Made by a program: the position numbers and the translations under genes. From NCBI RefSeq assembly GCF_002973525.1, contig NZ_PVEN01000002.1:496001-560000 (forward strand): DNA of 64,000 nt. Reading direction: 5' to 3'. Positions 23,930-31,073 of the stretch are shown here, one piece after another. Under the pieces are notes generated by a model. That model did no database searches. It was not told the origin of the DNA and saw nothing but the letters and a program-made list of their open reading frames with translations. The number at the start of each line of letters is the position of its first letter. Within the stretch, counting starts at the first letter, position 1. This stretch comes from Paraburkholderia sp. BL21I4N1 (GTDB lineage Bacteria > Pseudomonadota > Gammaproteobacteria > Burkholderiales > Burkholderiaceae).

Positions 23930-25780
23930 TTGAGCATTCAAACGGTTTCGGGGTCGCAGTTCGCCAGGATGTTTTGCCTTCGGCCTACGCAATACGCGTG
24001 GTTTTTGGGAGCGGGTGCGTCAGCCGCCGCGGGGATACCCACCGGCTACGCCATGATCACCGACTTCAAGAAGCGGATTTTTTGTGAGCTTTCAGGGGCG
24101 AAGCTCAAGGAGGTCGATGCGGACGACCCTATGTGGATTCAGCGTATTGAAGCGTTCCTCGCGTCGCGTTCTGTCCTTCCGCCGCCGAATGATCCAACGG
24201 AGTACGCTGCAGCCTTTGAAGCGGTCTATCCGACGCCGGAGGACCGACGCAACTACATAAGCGTGGCGGTGCAGAAGGGCACGCCGTCGTACGCGCACCG
24301 GGTGCTGGCGGCGTTGATCACGGCGGGTCGTGTGCCTTGTACGTTCACGACGAACTTTGACACCTTGGTGGAAACCGCAGCGACCATGACCGACCAAGTT
24401 GTGGCACCGGCCGATCGTGCCAACCTGTCGGTTGCGGGGATTGATAATGCGGATCGCGCGATGCTGGCCCTGGGCGAAAGCCGACCGCTCCTGGCGAAGA
24501 TCCACGGTGACTATCAGTCGGTCAGCCTGAAAAACACAAACGAGGAGCTACGCGAACAGGACAAGAAGATGCGTACCGTCCTGACCAACGCTTGCGGACG
24601 GTATGGCCTGATCGTGGTCGGATACAGCGGCCGTGATGCGTCGGTGATGGAAGCGCTGAACGACGGGCTGAACCAAGCGACTCCGTTTCCTGCCGGGCTC
24701 CACTGGATGTCACGCTCCGCGAGCGGTTTGCTGCCGGACGTGCGGACTTTCCTCGAAGCGGCGGCAGCCAAAGGTGTCCGGGTCAACGTCATCGAATGCC
24801 AAACGTTCGACGAGTTGGCCGCTGACATTTCCGATGGGTCGACGTGGCCAGACCAGCTCGACGCCCATATCGGAACCTATACGGTGCCGACCGCGCTGAG
24901 GCCCGTGCCGCTGCCAACAGCAGAGCACAGCGCGTTTCCCGTACTCCGATGCTCAGCGTTACCCGTTCTGGAGATGCCGGCGGTAGCGAGGCGGATCACG
25001 CTCGATCGAAGTCTGACGACACCGGAGGCTCGACAGTGCCTCCGGGACGCGGACGTGTGGGCGATTGTCGCGAGCCGGGGGAAGGAGATCGCAGCGTTCG
25101 GAAACGATGAGGAGTTGGTGCGAGCCTTTGAAAAGGTTGGCGGCCGGATCGACGGCACCGTGAGCCTGGCACCGGCCGTGGACAGTTGGGCCCTTGGGCT
25201 TCTGTACGACGCTCTCACGCGCGCCGTCTGCCGTCATCGGCCACTTCGTGCCCGGTGGCGACGCGCTGGGCACGCAGTGATGGTTCACGGCGATTCAGAC
25301 AAGGAAACGCCACAAGCTCGCGAGGCCCGCCGGTCGAAACAGGAGGGGCTCCGCAAGGCGTATCCGGCGGCACTGTACGGCGCCACCCCGCAGGGCTATC
25401 CGTTTTACGAGGGTGTCGAACTTCATCTGGAGCAAGCGGCTGAACGTTGGTGGTTGACGTTTGAGCCCGCGACCTTCGTCGATGTCCCATACCCCGAGCG
25501 CTCCATTGATCAGGCGGACGCCGATGCGCTCCTCGAAAAACCACGTTTTGTCGATCCCACGATCGACTGGCGGCGCGAACGTTGGGCGACGCGCTACAAC
25601 GATGTCTGGGCTGCCATCATTGATGCTTGGGCGAACACACTTGCGGGCGATGCTGGCCAGGCGCTCTTGACGACGGGTGTGCCGCAAGGCGACGGGATTG
25701 ACGCGGTCTTCAAACTATCGCCCGTTACCGCGTGGAGTCGACCCAGTCACGACCACGCATACTTCCATAGGGCCAAGTAA
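23930..25780 (+). CDS. Sir2-APAZ protein of a short-Argonaute (SPARSA) system, 616 aa
   Basis: Sir2 NAD-binding motifs: FLGAGASAAAGIPTG (about residue 25), TTNFDTLVE (140), KIHGDY (190), GYSGRDASVM (231). The C-terminal ~300 residues, with no other recognised fold, are taken as the APAZ domain because a short Argonaute follows 2 nt after the stop. In characterised SPARSA systems this protein and the Argonaute form a guide-directed heterodimer that drains NAD+ when foreign DNA is met, killing or stalling the cell. The TTG at 23930 is preferred: CGGGAGCGG precedes it and the Sir2 motif then sits at its usual depth. Confidence 0.85.
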   Translation: MSIQTVSGSQFARMFCLRPTQYAWFLGAGASAAAGIPTGYAMITDFKKRIFCELSGAKLKEVDADDPMWIQRIEAFLASRSVLPPPNDPTEYAAAFEAVYPTPEDRRNYISVAVQKGTPSYAHRVLAALITAGRVPCTFTTNFDTLVETAATMTDQVVAPADRANLSVAGIDNADRAMLALGESRPLLAKIHGDYQSVSLKNTNEELREQDKKMRTVLTNACGRYGLIVVGYSGRDASVMEALNDGLNQATPFPAGLHWMSRSASGLLPDVRTFLEAAAAKGVRVNVIECQTFDELAADISDGSTWPDQLDAHIGTYTVPTALRPVPLPTAEHSAFPVLRCSALPVLEMPAVARRITLDRSLTTPEARQCLRDADVWAIVASRGKEIAAFGNDEELVRAFEKVGGRIDGTVSLAPAVDSWALGLLYDALTRAVCRHRPLRARWRRAGHAVMVHGDSDKETPQAREARRSKQEGLRKAYPAALYGATPQGYPFYEGVELHLEQAAERWWLTFEPATFVDVPYPERSIDQADADALLEKPRFVDPTIDWRRERWATRYNDVWAAIIDAWANTLAGDAGQALLTTGVPQGDGIDAVFKLSPVTAWSRPSHDHAYFHRAK

Positions 25781-25782
25781 CG

Positions 25783-27228
25783 ATGGACTACAACCTTTCG
25801 AAGGCCCCATCGTTTTCACTGCTCGACGAGCCCTCGTTGACCTTCAACAGCGACGACACGGATTTGGACGAAAACCCCTTGCGTGGTTTGTTGCGCTTTG
25901 GCGCATACAACGGCAATACGTTTGCGGGCTATACCCCGAAGCTTCGCGTCGCGACGGTCGCGCCCGCGTCCGGGTGGCCGAAGCTCAAGGGCCTCGTTGA
26001 CACCATCCGAACTGGGCATGAGGCGACCGACCGCGTTAAATACTTGCCCGCGTTTCCCGGATTTGAATCGTTGTTTCGCGTTCCGCTTGTCGCGGGACCG
26101 AAAGAGGTTCATATCAAATGGCCGGATGACCTCATGGCGCTTGCACCATCCGGAGCGCCGCATGAGCGGTTGTTCGCGGCCATGGCTCGAGCCATGGCCC
26201 AACTCGACGCTTTACATGATCAGTTCGACGTTGTGCTGGTGCATCTGCCTGATGCGTGGCAAACGGCTTTTACGGCGCAGGGCTTCGACGCCCATGATGC
26301 GCTGAAAGCGCTTGGCGCACGGTATGCGATTCCAACCCAGGTGATCAACGATCGCGCGTTCACGTTCCGGTTGAAGGCGTCGTTGGCTTGGCGCCTCTCG
26401 ATCGCGCTATTCACGAAGGCGGGCGGCATACCCTGGAAGCTGGCGCCGATGAACGGCGTACCCGAGGGTACGGCGTACATCGGGCTCGCCTACGCGTTGA
26501 GGGGCGATCCCAAATCAGCGCAGTTCGTTACGTGCTGCTCACAAGTGTTCGACGCGGACGGTGGCGGCATGCAGTTCGTGGCGTTCGAGGCAAAGGATCA
26601 GGTCGCAGATCCACGGGAGGCTCGACGGAACCCCTTCCTCAGTCGCAGCGACATGCGAGCGGTCATGGCGCGCAGCTTGAGCCTCTACCTTCAGCGAAAC
26701 GGGGGACGGCTGCCGCAACGCTTGGTCGTCCATAAGACCACATCCTTCAAAGACGAAGAACTACGGGGCGTATTCGATGGCCTGTCGACGGTGCCCGAGG
26801 TCGAGTGCATCGAGATCGGCAGCAGCGCGACATGGCGCGGGGTGTGGCTGAAACAAGGGAAGCCCGGAGGGCCCCGAAGCGTGCCGGATCGTGCACCCGT
26901 TCCGCGGGGAACGGTTCTGGTGAGAACAGGAAACTCGGCATTGCTGTGGGCATCTGGCAACGCACCATCGGCGGCGCTGAGCGGCGCGCTGTATTTCCAG
27001 GGCAGCAAAAGCATTCCTCGCCCGATCAACGTCACTCGACACGCTGGTCATGGCCCGCTCGAAGTGGCGGCCCTCGAAACCCTCGCGTTGACCAAGATGG
27101 ATTGGAACAATGATGCACTCTACGACCCAGTCCCTGTGACCATTCGCTACTCACAAAAGCTGGCGAGAACGATCGCCAATGTTCCAGATTTACCTGGGCA
27201 TGCCTATCCTTACCGTTTGTTCATGTGA
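25783..27228 (+). CDS. short prokaryotic Argonaute (MID-PIWI), 481 aa
   Basis: Length and position match short pAgos: no N-PAZ half, only MID and PIWI. Diagnostic stretches are DVVLVHLPDAW, IPTQVINDRAF, ASLAWRLSIALFTKAGGIPWKL, TAYIGLAYAL, and PQRLVVHKTTSFKDEELRG followed by PINVTRHAGHGPLEVAALETLALTKMDWNNDALYDPVPVTIRYSQKLA, the typical PIWI C-terminus. Short pAgos are normally catalytically dead and serve as the guide-loaded sensor for the associated effector, here the Sir2-APAZ protein. Operon-coupled: 2-nt gap upstream, 3-nt gap downstream. Confidence 0.88.
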   Translation: MDYNLSKAPSFSLLDEPSLTFNSDDTDLDENPLRGLLRFGAYNGNTFAGYTPKLRVATVAPASGWPKLKGLVDTIRTGHEATDRVKYLPAFPGFESLFRVPLVAGPKEVHIKWPDDLMALAPSGAPHERLFAAMARAMAQLDALHDQFDVVLVHLPDAWQTAFTAQGFDAHDALKALGARYAIPTQVINDRAFTFRLKASLAWRLSIALFTKAGGIPWKLAPMNGVPEGTAYIGLAYALRGDPKSAQFVTCCSQVFDADGGGMQFVAFEAKDQVADPREARRNPFLSRSDMRAVMARSLSLYLQRNGGRLPQRLVVHKTTSFKDEELRGVFDGLSTVPEVECIEIGSSATWRGVWLKQGKPGGPRSVPDRAPVPRGTVLVRTGNSALLWASGNAPSAALSGALYFQGSKSIPRPINVTRHAGHGPLEVAALETLALTKMDWNNDALYDPVPVTIRYSQKLARTIANVPDLPGHAYPYRLFM

Positions 27229-27231
27229 TCC

Positions 27232-28005
27232 ATGTCGAGCCTGACCTCACGCGATCGTCGCTGCCTTGAACCGTTTCTCAACATGGGAGGCGGTTACGTG
27301 CTCAACTTTTCTGATCGCACCATGGGTGAGTTTTTCCAGGAGCAGGTTGGTCTCAACATTGACGGCGAAAAATTTCGGTTTAAGGGGACGTCTAAAGCCA
27401 ACCGGATGCGCGCCTTCTGGGAACTTGAATCCGATCACACCGTGGCTCATGCGCTCGTCGCGTTGGTCGAATGGGGTGAGGAGTTCCGCTGTTTGCCGGA
27501 CGATGCTCAACAGCGGGCCGCCGTCGAAACGATCATTGCACGACTGAAACTGAGCAGTCCGGTCCCCGAGATCGACGCTTTCACGGCTAGCGTCAACGCA
27601 CTGGATTTCACCGCTGCGGCCAAACACATCCGCGCTGCGATCGAGGCCAACGAACCAGCGACTGCCCTGGACCGCGTGCACGTTTTTCTGATGAAGTTCC
27701 TGCGCACGCTCTGCGAGAAGCACGGCATCACCGTTTCTCGCGAAAAGCCACTGCATAGCCTGATGGGGGAGTACATCAAGCACCTTCGGGTGGCCGGACA
27801 CCTAGAAAGCGAGATGACCGAACGTATTCTCAAGACCAGCATCTCGAACCTTGAAGCGATGAACACGGTGCGCAACGACCAGAGCTTGGCGCACGACAAC
27901 CCTATGCTGAACCATGACGAGGCCGTGCTGATCGTCAGCCACATAGGTGGCCTCGTCCGTTTCCTGAAAACCATCGAAGCGAAGATCCAGTCAGGGCAAC
28001 CATGA
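27232..28005 (+). CDS. Abi_C/HEPN-like protein downstream of SPARSA, 257 aa
   Basis: The C-terminal 100 residues resemble the abortive-infection C-terminal (Abi_C) region: SISNLEAMNTVRNDQSLAHDNPMLNHDEAVLIVSHIGGLVRFL, containing R-x6-H (RNDQSLAH) as in HEPN RNases. The N-terminal part (FEQ.., MRAFWELESDHTVAHALVALVEW) is similar to the front of Abi_C proteins. It starts 3 nt after the Argonaute stop, so it is probably co-transcribed with SPARSA. Known SPARSA loci are two-gene units, so this may be an accessory or an independent abortive-infection gene. Confidence 0.7.
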   Translation: MSSLTSRDRRCLEPFLNMGGGYVLNFSDRTMGEFFQEQVGLNIDGEKFRFKGTSKANRMRAFWELESDHTVAHALVALVEWGEEFRCLPDDAQQRAAVETIIARLKLSSPVPEIDAFTASVNALDFTAAAKHIRAAIEANEPATALDRVHVFLMKFLRTLCEKHGITVSREKPLHSLMGEYIKHLRVAGHLESEMTERILKTSISNLEAMNTVRNDQSLAHDNPMLNHDEAVLIVSHIGGLVRFLKTIEAKIQSGQP

Positions 28006-28523
28006 CCACAAAGAAGACGGCCAAGCGCGGCGAGTTCAACCCCAACTGGCCCGTCCCGGACGAGTACCTGCTCGAGTTGGGTCGCATGGTCAGTTTGTGG
28101 GGTTCGTTGGAATCGACGACCGCAGTCGCAATCTCAAAACTTGCCGGCTACGACTCACCGACCGACCCTCGCGCATTGACGATGGTGGCACAGAGCAGCT
28201 TCCAGCAGCGGGTCGACATCGTAAGCTCCTTGTGCGGACAGCTTGTCGATCAGGTACCTCACCTGAGGGACTACGAAAGCGTCATCAAGAAGGTTCGTGC
28301 GGCCCAGGCAGGTCGCAACAAATACGCACACAACGCGCTTTCGCTGGACGACGACGGACTGGTCCATATTGCATACATGTCCGCTCGGGGCACCTTCAAG
28401 ACGACGGTCGAGATCGTGCGGGTCGCCGAGATCAAGGAGGTCACCGCCAAGATTCACGAAGCGACGGTGGCGTTGCACGGATTGATCACTAACACTGCGG
28501 TCAAACCAATGTGGGAGCGCTGA
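28002..28523 (+). CDS. second HEPN-like protein of the SPARSA operon, 173 aa
   Basis: It overlaps the upstream stop by 4 bp (ATGA). The helical protein carries RAAQAGRNKYAHNALSLDDDG, with R-x4-H at about residues 103-108, and an upstream helix pair (LELGRMVSLWGSLESTTAVAISKL). The first ten residues are basic. It looks like a small HEPN RNase or its inactive partner. The stop lies 3 bp from the convergent gene at 28527. Confidence 0.6.
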   Translation: MTTKKTAKRGEFNPNWPVPDEYLLELGRMVSLWGSLESTTAVAISKLAGYDSPTDPRALTMVAQSSFQQRVDIVSSLCGQLVDQVPHLRDYESVIKKVRAAQAGRNKYAHNALSLDDDGLVHIAYMSARGTFKTTVEIVRVAEIKEVTAKIHEATVALHGLITNTAVKPMWER

Positions 28524-28526
28524 CGT

Positions 28527-29276
28527 TCATCGGGAGCGTGCGATGCGAGCTTGACGTCGACCACGTAGGTGGTTCATTTCGGCCCACAGTAGGTCGTCTT
28601 GCTTGGACGGCTCGATGCTGTTGAGCCGTATGTAGGCGACATCTTCCCAAAACCCCACGATCGCTTCGGCAAACCGGTCGAGCAGCTCGCGGGGCAGCAC
28701 AGCCTGCTCGAACAACGGCGGCGACGGAGGGCCCATCGGCGGATCTCCAGCCGGCATCGTCAGCGGCGCCGACGACCAGTTGGGCCACAGCTCCGGATTC
28801 GCGCGGAACAGATCGTTTGCCGACTTGCCGTCCCCGTGGCGGCACGCGTTCCCGACCAGGTGCAGCAGCATCAGGTCGTCCCAGGTGGAGAACGCCCTTA
28901 GCGGGATGCCTCGCATCTCGGACAGCAGGCTACTAAGCTTGTCCATCGGCCCGTGTTGGGCCGTCCGACGCTGCTGGCCACTCGACGGGCCCGGGCCAAC
29001 GCATTCACTCAACCAGTTTCGAAGCTGGCGCTCCCACAAGGACTGGATCGAAAGGCAGAAGGCCTGGATCGTCACGCGGAGAAGTGCTTCGGATTCAGCT
29101 TTGGCAAACATCCACGCGCCCTCGCGCCTCGTGGCCCATCGAGTGATGTCAGCGTCCAGCGCGGCGAGTGATGGGCGAACTACATCCTTTAGAAATGCTC
29201 GGGTCCGTAGGGGATGGTAGCCCGTTCGAACGTCGGCGAAGTTACTCGCCCATGTGTGGGTGTCGATGGTTTTCAT
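28527..29276 (-). CDS. helical protein with NACRHGDG motif, third gene of overlapping operon, 249 aa
   Basis: Central motif LHLVGNACRHGDGKSANDLF resembles the histidine-containing helix of some HEPN-like defence proteins; the rest is helical with tryptophan-rich ends. Its ATG overlaps the upstream TGA by 4 bp, so it is translated with the membrane protein 29273-29956 and the nuclease 29953-30795. Function unknown; likely part of a three-component unit. Confidence 0.5.
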   Translation of the reverse strand: MKTIDTHTWASNFADVRTGYHPLRTRAFLKDVVRPSLAALDADITRWATRREGAWMFAKAESEALLRVTIQAFCLSIQSLWERQLRNWLSECVGPGPSSGQQRRTAQHGPMDKLSSLLSEMRGIPLRAFSTWDDLMLLHLVGNACRHGDGKSANDLFRANPELWPNWSSAPLTMPAGDPPMGPPSPPLFEQAVLPRELLDRFAEAIVGFWEDVAYIRLNSIEPSKQDDLLWAEMNHLRGRRQARIARSR

Positions 29277-29956
29277 AGGCGCTTGCGCAGGCGAATGGCG
29301 CGAAGGGCACGACGCCACCACGTGAGATCAGGGTAGGGCTCGGGCAGATCGCTGAAACGCTCGTACGCATCCATGTAGAACTTCAGCCCTACGTTGCCGG
29401 GGCGCGGATCGGTGCTGCTGAAAATCTCGTCGAAATCGGCGAAATCGAGCGGATCTCGTCGCCCTTTCGGCCACTTCGCGAACGCATGCACGATGATGGC
29501 GGATTGGATTTCAATCCCATCGCGATGTTGTTCACTCGGCGCGGGAAGTCCTACCCTTTGATAAAACGAGGGTTGATGGTAGGCCGGCCCTCGGAGCGCC
29601 AGATAAAACCGGTGCCTCCAGTGCTCCTCGTGGTCTTCGACAATACGGCGGTGCACCCGAACCCGGATTTTCTTTTTCAATGCCTTGTAGGTTTCTAGGT
29701 TCCGCGCGGCGGTCAACCAGTTCAGGCGCTCGACCGGGACAGGGGCTACGTGCGCCCCTTCGTCCGTCAACGCATCGTAGGCACGTTTGAGCGCAAGAAC
29801 AGCCTGGTCGAGCAGTGCTGCATTCCTCTGGTAACGCAACGGCCACGTGATCGCGAAGATCGCGATCACGGCGGCAACCGACGCGACCTTGACGTCCGTC
29901 ACGGATTCGAACAAAGCGGTGATCGCGTCAACCGCGTGGGACAGGGAAACGATCAT
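29273..29956 (-). CDS. membrane-anchored protein, second gene of overlapping operon, 227 aa
   Basis: One membrane helix at about residues 22-40 (VKVASVAAVIAIFAITWPL) follows a short N-terminus; the remaining ~185 residues are basic and presumably cytoplasmic (ALKKKIRVRVHRRIVEDHEEHWRHRFYL..). No family recognised. ATGA overlaps on both sides with its neighbours imply strict co-translation. Membrane partners of nucleases in such compact operons often localise the complex or form pores, but nothing here shows which. Confidence 0.6.
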   Translation of the reverse strand: MIVSLSHAVDAITALFESVTDVKVASVAAVIAIFAITWPLRYQRNAALLDQAVLALKRAYDALTDEGAHVAPVPVERLNWLTAARNLETYKALKKKIRVRVHRRIVEDHEEHWRHRFYLALRGPAYHQPSFYQRVGLPAPSEQHRDGIEIQSAIIVHAFAKWPKGRRDPLDFADFDEIFSSTDPRPGNVGLKFYMDAYERFSDLPEPYPDLTWWRRALRAIRLRKRL

Positions 29957-30795
29957 GTTGCTGTCCCGACGGACGCCGCCTGCAACGCGACGGGTGCCAG
30001 GCTGACGGCCAACTTGTATTCCATGAGCTGCACGCGCGGGGCGACCTTCCCGGCGTATTTGAGCTTGTCGCTGATCGAGTTCGCCACGATCACCCCGGAC
30101 ACGGTCTTGCCCTTGGCCACGTGGTGCTCGATCCAGCCCATGTAGCGCTGCACCTGACCGAGCGCGGCGTCCGGGCCCCGGCCCAGTTTCAGCTCGAACA
30201 CCACGAAGTTGCCGTCGCGGTCGAGGAACAGCAGGTCCGCGGGGCCGCAATCGGTCTGGTACTCGACGCCGTCCCGCCCGTCGGCGTCGACGAACAGGGT
30301 CAGCGGGCCGTGCGCGGTGGTGCTCGGCGGGTTGCGCGCCAGGTAGTCGCGCAGGTGGCTTTCCAGGGCGAACGCACCACCCCCGAACCCATCGTCCACC
30401 GGCTCGGACGCTTCGCCGTCCAGCGGGGTGGGCACGCCTTCGGCATCGTCGTCCACGCGGCGCACCTTCAAACCGTCCGGGGTCTCCTCGATCGCCCACA
30501 GGCCGTGCTTGTCCGGGTCGTACCACACGACCTTGCCGCGGCCGGTGGCGAACAGGAAGTCGTACCGGCCGTTGGCCAGGCGCGGCTTCTTGTTCTCGGG
30601 GTAGCCGATCCGGCCAACCCGGTTCACCGTGCAGATCGCGATCTGGCAGTTCACCGTCCCCTCGTTCAGGTCGGGGTAGTCCTGCGCCAGGATCTGCTTG
30701 ATCTCCGCGTTGCTGGTCTCGCGACCGAGCGGCTGCACCGCGTCGTGGATGAGTTGCCAGATGAGCGGGCGTGGGGTGGTGGGGATGGTGCTCAC
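29953..30795 (-). CDS. NucS/EndoMS-like PD-(D/E)XK nuclease, 280 aa
   Basis: The C-terminal half has the NucS-type nuclease pattern: CGPADLLFLDRDGNFVVFELKLGRGPDAALGQVQRYMGWI with D, E-x-K and Q-x3-Y residues. The N-terminal 100 residues (IWQLIHDAVQPLGRETSNAEIKQILAQDYPDLNEGTVNCQIAIC) form a winged-helix-like DNA-binding unit. A GTG at 30795 is chosen: upstream sequence is a repeat and has no conserved coding feature. First gene of the overlapping three-gene operon. NucS enzymes cut mismatched or branched DNA; as a defence nuclease the substrate may be modified or invading DNA. Confidence 0.7.
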   Translation of the reverse strand: MSTIPTTPRPLIWQLIHDAVQPLGRETSNAEIKQILAQDYPDLNEGTVNCQIAICTVNRVGRIGYPENKKPRLANGRYDFLFATGRGKVVWYDPDKHGLWAIEETPDGLKVRRVDDDAEGVPTPLDGEASEPVDDGFGGGAFALESHLRDYLARNPPSTTAHGPLTLFVDADGRDGVEYQTDCGPADLLFLDRDGNFVVFELKLGRGPDAALGQVQRYMGWIEHHVAKGKTVSGVIVANSISDKLKYAGKVAPRVQLMEYKLAVSLAPVALQAASVGTAT

Positions 30796-30930
30796 GGCTT
30801 GGGTCCTCGCGTTGGTCGTGTGGCCGGGCGTCGAGGCCAGGCAGGCACCGATTGAACCACGACGCCTCGCGCGGGCACCAGCGGAAAAGTGTTGCTCTCC
30901 AGCGTACCCCAGGGCCATAGGCCGGGCGGG

Positions 30931-30993
30931 AAAACCGGCGCTGACGCCGTGGAGGCCGCAGGCCGGGTTCGTGCGCAGGAGCCTCCGGCTCCG
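30931..30993. repeat. family D intergenic repeat, copy 1
   Basis: Begins AAAACCGGCGCTGACGCC, then GGCCGCAGGCC and GGAGCCTCCGGCTCC hairpins. Related copies at 42038 and 45335. Confidence 0.6.
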
Positions 30994-31028
30994 AGGCCTT
31001 CACGGGGCACGGACCGTCCGTACGGGAA

Positions 31029-31050
31029 AAGGGGTGCCACGGCACCCCTT
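31029..31050 (-). terminator. perfect palindrome, terminator for the methylase gene
   Basis: Ten-base arms AAGGGGTGCC/GGCACCCCTT around AC; on the minus strand followed by TTTTCCC. It contains GTGCCACGGCAC, so it is also a palindrome-family match. Lies 24 bp after the 31074 stop codon. Confidence 0.6.
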
Positions 31051-31073
31051 CGCGTTCCACCCTCCGGTTCGAC

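Noticed and set aside
29957..31060. In-frame upstream extension of the membrane gene at 29273
   Set aside because: The extension overlaps the nuclease gene in another frame and reads as low-complexity; ATG 29956 gives a clean ATGA overlap.
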